Positions 1 to 6,200 of a stretch of DNA of 7,118 nt are shown piece by piece (the first letter of the stretch is position 1; each line of letters begins with the position of its first letter). The notes beneath the pieces are model-generated. The model saw nothing but the letters and a program-made list of their open reading frames with translations, searched no databases and was not told the origin of the DNA. The position numbers and the translations under genes are program-made. Source of the DNA: Actinomycetes bacterium (lineage in GTDB: Bacteria; Actinomycetota; Acidimicrobiia; Acidimicrobiales; Acidimicrobiaceae); NCBI GenBank assembly GCA_021823045.1, contig JAKAPB010000092.1, positions 1-7,118 of the forward strand. The letters are read 5' to 3'.

Positions 1-1
1 T

Positions 2-1084
2 CTTGGGGATCCAACCTAAGTCAGGGTCATCGACTTCTACTACGATCTCACGTTCTATAAAGTGTTGGTCTTCGAGGACGTCTTTGATGTCGTAAACCGG
101 TCCTGCTGTTACTCCTGCTTTTCGCATGAACTCCAAAGCCTCGGAGCGGTTCCTATCTTTGAACCAACCACCGACGATCTCATCCACTTCGTCCCGGTTC
201 CGTAGGCGATCCGAGTTGGTCTTGAACTTCGGGTCACTTATCATGTCGGGTCGTCCTATCACCTCAAAAAGTCTCTCGGCCATAGATTGCATCGAAGCCG
301 ACAATGCGACGTACTTGCCGTCTTTGCATTTATAGACATTTCTCGGGGAGGTGGTATTTGAGGCTGATCCAGACCTCTCTTTTATGGAGTGGGTCAGAGA
401 GTAGCTCATCGTTTCGGGTCCTAAGAGCGAAAACAACGGCTCGAGTAGCGATAGGTCGACTACCTGCCCCTTTGATAGGCCGTGTTCTACCGCCCGTAGG
501 GCCATAAGTGTGGCCGAGGAGCCGAGCATCCCAGCGATCATGTCCGCCGCGGGAAATGGCGGGAGGACTGGCTCCCGATCGGCGAAACCGGTTCGATCGG
601 CGAGACCGCTCATCGCCTCAACGAGGCTACCGAAGCCTGGGAGCGATGCATAGGGTCCGAACTGCCCGAACCCTGAAATCCTGACAATAACGAGCATTGG
701 GTTAATTTGCAGAAGTAGATCCGGCGCCAGGCCCATCTTCTCGAGTGTTCCCGGCTTGAAGTTTTCAATCAGCACGTCGGATCGCTCTACCAACTTAAGT
801 AGGATCTCCTTTGCGGTTTGAATATGGAGGTCTAGAACGATGGATCGCTTGTTCCTGCCGTAGGTCTTCCAGTAGAGGGGCTGACCGGCGTCGAGCCAGT
901 CACGTAAAGGGTCGCCCTTGGTCCCCTCAACCTTGACTACGTCTGCTCCGAAGTCCGCGAGGATCACAGACAGTATGTTGCCAGCGACAAGTCGGGAAAG
1001 ATCTAGTACCCTAACCCCTACCAAGGGTCCCTGACTAGTGGGATCGAATTCGACCCTTTTGATTTCAGTCTTGTTGTTATCCAC
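2..1084 (-). CDS. CaiB/BaiF-family (type III) CoA-transferase, C-terminus cut by window edge
   Basis: Family role: cytoplasmic enzymes that move coenzyme A between carboxylic acids through an aspartyl-CoA thioester intermediate (formyl-CoA, carnitine, bile-acid and succinyl-CoA dependent types, plus alpha-methylacyl-CoA racemases). The sequence shows the N-terminal signature GVRVLDLSR (residues 23-31), then LADFGADVVKVEG (42-54), GRNKRSIVLDL (76-86), SDVLIENFKPGTLEKMGL (102-119) and SGFGQFGPY (137-145). PAADMIAG (178-185) places the likely catalytic aspartate at D181, followed by GQVVDLSLLE (206-215). The C-terminal half keeps RNVYKCKDGKYVALS (248-262) and AGVTAGPVYDIKDVL (323-337). 361 residues are present; relatives usually have about 380-410, so roughly 20-50 are missing. 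The GTG at 1084 is the earliest possible start because an in-frame TAA lies 15 nt upstream (1097-1099) and GAGGG sits 5 nt before it. The usual proline of the AGP motif is asparagine here (AGN, 34-36). The substrate cannot be told from sequence. Confidence 0.93.
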   Translation of the reverse strand, partial: MDNNKTEIKRVEFDPTSQGPLVGVRVLDLSRLVAGNILSVILADFGADVVKVEGTKGDPLRDWLDAGQPLYWKTYGRNKRSIVLDLHIQTAKEILLKLVERSDVLIENFKPGTLEKMGLAPDLLLQINPMLVIVRISGFGQFGPYASLPGFGSLVEAMSGLADRTGFADREPVLPPFPAADMIAGMLGSSATLMALRAVEHGLSKGQVVDLSLLEPLFSLLGPETMSYSLTHSIKERSGSASNTTSPRNVYKCKDGKYVALSASMQSMAERLFEVIGRPDMISDPKFKTNSDRLRNRDEVDEIVGGWFKDRNRSEALEFMRKAGVTAGPVYDIKDVLEDQHFIEREIVVEVDDPDLGWIPK

Positions 1085-1089
1085 GAGAT

Positions 1090-1094
1090 CCCTC
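1090..1094 (-). promoter_or_regulatory. Ribosome binding site of the CoA-transferase gene
   Basis: GAGGG on the minus strand ends five bases before the GTG at 1084. With the in-frame TAA just upstream, this fixes GTG as the start and rules out a longer N-terminus. Confidence 0.6.
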
Positions 1095-1107
1095 GATTAA
1101 GCCCTTT

Positions 1108-1132
1108 TTGTCTCTAATACTTATTGTCTCTA
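1108..1132. repeat. Two direct copies of a 9-bp motif upstream of the CoA-transferase gene
   Basis: TTGTCTCTA occurs at 1108-1116 and again at 1124-1132, a 16-bp period, 23 bp before the start codon. On the coding strand of the CoA-transferase gene it reads TAGAGACAA. The spacing of about one and a half helical turns and the position in the promoter zone would suit a regulator site, but no known operator is recognised and chance is possible. A weak minus-strand TATTAG lies between the copies and could be part of a -10 element. Confidence 0.35.
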
Positions 1133-1486
1133 GTCGAATCTAGGTAGTGATGACGGGCAGGTCTATCGTTTTGGATGTGATGGTCTCGATGTCTAACCCA
1201 GAATGGATCGCCTGTCTTTGGCGGTAGGGAACATTGTTTGAAGGGGTTTCAGTGACCTGGTCTACGAAGTCGTTGCAGGTTACATGATCTTTACTTTGTA
1301 TCAGAAGGTAGACGGTGACCCGTAATAATCAAAACTGCTCTAAGACGTTCGCCGAACCAAAAATAAATCCAATTCCGAAGACCTTGATGGATCAAATAGG
1401 ACTTGAAGGAAGTGCCTTAAGGTACACCACAAGATTCCTGCTCCAGGGCCAGCAAGTGATGTTCGCTAAGTTCAGCCTAACTGGGG

Positions 1487-1518
1487 AGCGACACGTCAGC
1501 CAATCCCGACATGTCGCT
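1487..1518. repeat. Inverted repeat, possible operator or RNA hairpin
   Basis: AGCGACACGTC (1487-1497) faces GACATGTCGCT (1508-1518) across a 10-base loop. Ten of eleven positions pair on the plus strand. On a minus-strand transcript the odd pair becomes G-U, so the stem would be continuous. No T-run follows on either side, which argues against an intrinsic terminator. Confidence 0.4.
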
Positions 1519-2186
1519 ATGTCAAGGTTGGAGCGATATTCAAAGGTTGTCGATCTTGGATTAAACTCCGGTCTCATGATGCAGTCCAACCGCTCGGCAT
1601 CGGCGCCACTGATTTCTGAGGAAATGTAGCGGCCCGCGACGAGCTGGCAAGCAACACTAATACGACTCCTGCTCTTGTGACTGAAACCACGAAAAGTCAA
1701 GGGATCCAATTCGTGGCTGCGCAAGCGTAATAATCCTTGCCGATGGCGCTATTTCGGGTCGATTAACTACTAGGTATGTAGCATGGGGACACGATAATTG
1801 ACCTAACGGAGAGTTGCGGTCCGTCACATTGGTCTACCATTGTCCCTTATCGGCAAGACGGTTCGTGGTCTCGGTTCTTAACTCGATATTGGGATCTGCT
1901 GAACTAGGGGTACTCATGCCCTTTTCGGGTCGTGTCATCCACTTAGTATTTTGGTCGAGTCATACCTTTAGATGATTCAGATCGCAAGTGTCCAGATTTT
2001 CACCCGGTATCGACTTGAGGGCTTTCGAAGCTACCTTCTATCGATGCTGGATCAAGTGCCAAATACCTTTATTTGGCTTTAGAGACTCCTACTGCTTTGT
2101 AGTTCTTTTGGCTACCGGCCAAGTCGAGCCAGGACTGAGGTTTGACTTGCGATTATCTTCATTGGGTCACTGAATCGCATTGAAAG

Positions 2187-2221
2187 GGAATGCATTCCTA
2201 CCTCCGATGTGGCTTGGAGGT
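2187..2221. repeat. 12-bp perfect palindrome followed by a 6-bp inverted repeat
   Basis: GGAATGCATTCC (2187-2198) is a perfect palindrome. Directly after it, ACCTCC (2200-2205) pairs with GGAGGT (2216-2221) across 10 bases. The second arm, GGAGGT, is itself a strong Shine-Dalgarno sequence in front of ATG 2225, so the stem would hide that site if formed in RNA. Function is unknown. Confidence 0.35.
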
Positions 2222-2224
2222 GCT

Positions 2225-2308
2225 ATGCCTAGAAACGACTTCCGTGACCGACGACTAGTTTCCCGATCTGGTGTGAAGATGTGTCGTATCTTAACGAGTC
2301 TTTGTTAA
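2225..2308 (+). CDS. Candidate 27-residue mini-ORF with strong Shine-Dalgarno
   Basis: An ATG stands three bases after GGAGGT (2216-2221), an almost ideal ribosome site in a region that otherwise lacks them. The frame codes for 27 residues, starting MPRNDFRDRRLVSRSG, strongly basic with six arginines, and ends at TAA 2306-2308. That TAA lies in the right arm of a weak five-pair stem (TTAAC 2291-2295 with GTTAA 2304-2308), followed by TGTTTTTG. The product matches no family I know. It could be a leader peptide, a small protein or a chance arrangement; the spacer to the ATG is short and the stem is AT-only apart from one pair. Low confidence that it is a gene. Confidence 0.18.
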   Translation: MPRNDFRDRRLVSRSGVKMCRILTSLC

Positions 2309-3025
2309 TGTTTTTGAAATAGTGGCTGCGGTGCAAGTACCTGTTCATGGCGTTGGTTTCTCTAGCGGCTCTTCATGACGAACCAAGGGAGTTGTAAACC
2401 CATAAACCCACGGTTCTGAATTAGGAGCTTTGCAGCGGGACCAAATCACTTGGTTCTTTTGAGTAGTGGTAATTACGACTTTGTAACATCCTTGACGTTT
2501 CAGTGAAACTATAAGAATCTTTATTTGTGGCTGACTATTCGATAACTGTGTTTCTAACAGTGCTCATAAAGGCAATCGAACCTAGAAACAATTATTAATT
2601 ACTAGCCGATGCAACATTTGAGGAACAGTCTGAAGGGCATTCCGAGTAGTAGCGTCAAACTGGAGCTGCCCTTATTGGTTTACCTTAACCCATTCTGGCA
2701 GTAAGTGGTACAAATAAGCACCAGTGGTGATGTTGTCACGGCGGAGGAATTGAGCAATACGGCCACTTAGACGTGTTGGGCGGCCGCTGGTTAGATGGTG
2801 GTGAACTCTACATGACCAGATAGCAAACGGGTGAATAACTCCACCGTATTTTTACAACGTCCAACATGTGCTGCTCGGAAAACCCGTGTATTTTCCCATT
2901 AGGTGATTTTGAATTAGGCCAATTAATTTTGCGAGGCCGCGCTCAGCGCAGCTTTGTATCAAGTTGCGGCGACTAAACCATTGAGGGTCTCTCCTTGAGT
3001 GTCGAATTGTGTTCTTGGACGGTGG

Positions 3026-3046
3026 ATCACCACGTAATGTGGTGAT
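3026..3046. repeat. Perfect 8-bp inverted repeat upstream of the large surface-protein gene
   Basis: ATCACCAC (3026-3033) and GTGGTGAT (3039-3046) are perfect reverse complements around a five-base GTAAT centre. The left arm also overlaps a second small palindrome, GGTG-GAT-CACC (3021-3031), so three GGTG/CACC half-sites fall in 25 bp. It lies about 200 bp before ATG 3250. There is no T-run, so an operator-like protein site or a leader-RNA hairpin is more likely than a terminator. Confidence 0.4.
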
Positions 3047-3192
3047 AATCGGACTCCAGGTATTAGTTATTGAGTATCGTACCACCGAGTGCAAGTAACT
3101 ATTTGGAGTAGCGGTTCTAATGGATCTGGGCTCAACTCTGATTGATCTCAAATTGGACGTAAAAATAGTAAAAGTCTGAGTTGTGCGTGTAG

Positions 3193-3198
3193 TACAAT
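3193..3198 (+). promoter_or_regulatory. Candidate -10 element for the large surface-protein gene
   Basis: TACAAT matches the sigma70-type -10 consensus at five of six bases and lies 51 bp before ATG 3250. No good -35 hexamer sits at 16-18 bp; TTGGAC (3153) and TTGTGC (3181) are at the wrong distance, although TTGTGC is 19 bp from a GATAAT at 3206-3211. Weak prediction. Confidence 0.22.
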
Positions 3199-3239
3199 TC
3201 TGCCAGATAATTGTCCGTTCGTGGGTGGATTGATGAATT

Positions 3240-3246
3240 GGAGGAG
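3240..3246 (+). promoter_or_regulatory. Ribosome binding site deciding the start of the large surface-protein gene
   Basis: GGAGGAG at 3240-3246 places its GGAGG core five bases before ATG 3250. This supports ATG 3250 over an in-frame TTG at 3238, and ATG 3250 puts the signal peptide at the exact N-terminus. Confidence 0.75.
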
Positions 3247-3249
3247 CGG

Positions 3250-6200
3250 ATGAGGCGGGTATGGAGTTGGTTTAGCGCCGTTTTAATACTTTTGTTTGGT
3301 TCGATGGCGGTAGTACTGATTCCAGCGGTACCCCCGGCGTCGGCGTCGACGGTGACGCCGACCGTGACTAGCGTCTCGCCTTCTGCCGGATCGGCCGCTG
3401 GTGGGACTGTCGTTTTTATTTCCGGGTCGGGCTTTTCGACAACCTCCGGCGCTACGACGGTGGACTTTGGATCAACAGCGGCCACAGGCGTAAGCTGTTC
3501 CAGCACGACAAACTGCGTGGCGACGTCTCCCGCCTATACCGGCTCCTCACTTCCAGTAACCGTGGACATCACGGTCTCGGTGGCAGGAGCAACTTCCACT
3601 ACATCTACTAGTGATCAGTTCACCTACGAGCCACCAGCATCTGTTAGCGGTACGGTTTCTGTTGGAAATGGCGCCAATCCCGCCGACTTAGCTGGCGTCT
3701 GTGTGATCGCCAATGTTGCTGGATTAACGGGATCGTCGGTGAGTAGCCCGGTCAGCTACACTTCGGGGAGTTCGACCGCAAGCTACAATTTGTCGCTCGT
3801 ACCGGGGACCTACAATCTGTATTTCTACTACTGCGGCTCCTCCAGCACCTCACCTCTTCAGTCGGAATACTACGAGACGGGAACCACCGGCACTCCTTTG
3901 GCAACCTCGGCGACGCAAATACCTATTAGCTGGGGAACAACGATCACAAGTGACAATGTGACCCTCCCTCCAATGCCCGTCGTCTCTTCGGTGTCGCCGG
4001 ATTTTGGGCCCCTTGCTGGGGGAAATCTTGTGACTATCTATGGCATCGGGTTTACCGGGGCTACCCAGGTGAGCTTTGGAACTATTGGTACGGTTACGCT
4101 GACCGCCGGGGACGTGGTAAGTGACACCGAGATCCAGGTCGACGCTCCGGCCAACAGTTCACTCACCCCGTCATCAGTGTCGGTAGATGTAACAGGGTCG
4201 TCGGGCCAGTCAATTCTGGGGCTTGCTACGGATATCTATGGCTACGGCTATGGTCAGATCACTGGAACGGTGACCGACTCCTCGACGAAGGCGCTCATAT
4301 CGGGCATATGCCCATTTGTGGCAAATGGCCCGGCTTCGGCCATAAACGCTGAGAGTTCGGCAACCCCAACGACGGATGGCACCAATACTTTTAACTATTC
4401 ATTGTCCCCCCTAGCCCCAGGAAGTTACACTGTCGGCTTCCAACAGTGTGCCTCGAACACAGCTACTCCCGGGTATGTCCAGCAGTACTATAACGGGACG
4501 ATCAACTACTCCTTGGCAGCGCCGGTTTCAGTCACAACTGACTTTACAACACCCAATATCAACGCCGCCATGGTCCAGGGCGGCACCATCTCAGGAACAG
4601 TTACCAATACAGCATCACCAGCTGTTGATCTTTCGGGGATTTGCGTCGATACTTATGACCAGGCGACATCTGGATTCGGTTCTGCGACCACCAACGCTTC
4701 AGGCTTTTATTCCATCACTGGCCTACCCGCTGGAAGCGGGTATGAAGTGACCGTGGAGGACTGCGGAGGTTCGGGCAACTATGCGGCTCAATCGGCCTCC
4801 GGAGTCTCCGTCGCCACTGGGCTGTCTACCACAGAGAACTTTGCTCTACCGCCTGGCGGCACCATCTCAGGAACAGTTACCAATACAGCATCACCAGCTG
4901 TTGATCTTTCGGGGATTTGCGTAAATGCGATGAGTACCCAGATCGGTCAGTATCAAAGTGTGCCAATGTCAGCGACTACTAACGCGTCGGGTGTTTACTC
5001 CATTACTGGCCTGCCAGCCGGAACTTATCAGGTTCAATTTACGTCGTGTGGGAGTTCGGGTGACTATATAGGCCAGTACTACGCGGCAAGCGGCTCGACA
5101 ACTCCGACAGTCTTGACCATGCCGACCGGTGGGAACTTGACCGGAATCGACGCTTCCCTGTCGCCAGGTGGCGCCATATCGGGAACCGTGACGGATACCT
5201 CCTCGCCAGCTAATGATCTTAATGGCATCTGTGTTCAGAACGTCAACTCGTCTAGCGCGCCTAGTGGAACACAATTTATAAATAGTTTTACTCAGACTGG
5301 TACGGGTGGTAGCTATACCATCGAGGGCCTTCCCAAGGGGACATACAGCTTGGAGTTCACCTCCAATTGTGGTGCAACCGGCAACTATGCCGCTCAAGTA
5401 GTCTCGAGCGTGTCGGTTTCTGTAGGGGCCACCACCACGCAGAACGTTACTATGACAGCAGGCGGATCCGTTTCGGGAACCGTTACCGATAACTCAGCCT
5501 CATTAAATCCCCTTGCCGGCATTTGTGTGCAGGCGAGCGTATCCAGCCTGCCAATTCCTCTTTTTGCCACCACAAACTCTCTTGGGTACTATCAAGTTAT
5601 CGGTATGCCGAGCGGAACCTACACCTTGCACTTCAACGATGGCTGCGGTAATACCAACCCTTACGGATACGTTTCTCAGACCGTTTCTTCGGTGTCGATG
5701 ACTGCGCCACAGGCGATTTCGGGTGAGAATGTTAAAATGGCTTTAGGTGGAGCGGTGTCTGGAATTGTGGACAACAGCTCATCTCAACCCGCAGGCGGAG
5801 TCTGTGTCGAATTGACCGATAGCGCATCCACTCAAGTCGCATTCAGCAATCCCATAGGGCAGTATGGCTTCGTCGGCGTCCCGGGAGGAACTGCAACGAT
5901 TGCCTATTACCCCAATGGCTGTTCGTCTACCGCTTCACTGTGGTACAACCAGCAAACCTCCAGCCAATCGGCAACGCCAATAACGGTGACTGCGGGTGCC
6001 TCTCAGACACTTTCGACGCAAACACTCCCCTCCGGCTCGTCTACTTCGAGCTCCTTGACGGTTACCGGCGTAAGTCCAAGCGTTGGGCCAGCAGGAGGAA
6101 ATTTCAACGCCACTATTAGCGGTTCGGGCTTCTCCACATCAACGGGCGGTACCTCCATCTCCTTCGGCGGGGTCGCGGCAACTAGTGTGACCTGTACCTC

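Larger units (their letters stand above)
1085..3249. other. Long AT-richer spacer between divergent genes; no recognisable gene
   Basis: About 2.2 kb separates the start codons of the two divergent genes. Sample lines here are roughly 38-47% GC, against about 52-63% in the flanking genes. The longest frames are about 100 residues (1315-1629 plus, 1392-1724 minus, 2852-3151 minus); they overlap or lack a family resemblance, and I recognise none of them. I found no tRNA T-arm signature, no rRNA, no tandem CRISPR-like repeats, no paired terminal inverted repeats of an insertion sequence, and no strong stem followed by a T-run. What stands out is listed separately: a 16-bp-period direct repeat, inverted repeats at 1487-1518, 2187-2221 and 3026-3046, and a mini-ORF at 2225. 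The spacer must contain the promoters of both neighbours. It may be decayed coding sequence, a long leader, or a non-coding RNA locus; sequence alone does not decide. Confidence 0.7.
4579..6054 (+). repeat. Tandem array of five carboxypeptidase-regulatory-like modules
   Basis: With module 2 (4255-4578), these form a run of six. Module starts are 4579, 4855, 5167, 5461 and 5746, with lengths of 92, 104, 98, 95 and 103 residues. Each opens with GG(T/A/S)(I/V)SG, has a cysteine in G(I/V)CV about 20 residues in, a Y-x-(I/V)-x-G-(L/M/V)-P-x-G strand-turn, and a second cysteine near residue 65-72. Modules 4855 and 5746 carry a QYY or WYN motif near the end; 4579, 5167 and 5461 lack it and are shorter. 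Confidence 0.8.

Noticed and set aside
126..507. Two plus-strand frames of 67-69 residues
   Set aside because: They lie opposite the well-supported CoA-transferase gene and have no family resemblance; shadow frames.
1315..1629. 104-residue plus-strand frame starting GTG, with AGAAGG six bases upstream
   Set aside because: The ribosome site is acceptable, but I recognise no family, codon use looks unbiased, and an equally long minus-strand frame overlaps it. Kept as a possibility only.
1392..1724. 110-residue minus-strand frame
   Set aside because: It needs a TTG start with a poorly spaced AAGG, overlaps the frame above, and shows no recognisable motif.
1736..1857. CTTGCCGAT and ATCGGCAAG inverted repeat about 100 bp apart
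   Set aside because: Nine bases with a long gap is near chance expectation for 2 kb, and no element lies between them.
1988..2173. 61-residue plus-strand frame, briefly considered as a transposase remnant
   Set aside because: The aromatic-rich stretch has no DDE or HTH motif and there are no terminal inverted repeats nearby.
2291..2315. Possible intrinsic terminator (TTAAC/GTTAA stem then T-rich run)
   Set aside because: The stem has only five pairs with one G-C and the T-run is interrupted; too weak to call.
2939..2949. GCGC-TCA-GCGC small hairpin
   Set aside because: Only four pairs and no T-run; expected by chance in a region this size.
2852..3151. 99-residue minus-strand frame in the spacer
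   Set aside because: No family resemblance, no convincing ribosome site, and composition looks like translated non-coding DNA.
3250..3345. Twin-arginine (Tat) signal for the large protein
   Set aside because: RR is present at residues 2-3, but the surrounding Tat consensus is absent and the hydrophobic core is long; a Sec signal is the better reading.
3132..3506. 124-residue minus-strand frame overlapping the start of the large gene
   Set aside because: Its valine- and proline-rich part is the antisense of the IPT1 coding sequence; a shadow. The same holds for the minus-strand frame 6681-6869 over IPT4, the similar antisense arising because IPT1 and IPT4 are homologous.
4969..5397. 142-residue minus-strand frame
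   Set aside because: Antisense to modules 4 and 5 of the large protein, which has clear domain support in the plus frame.
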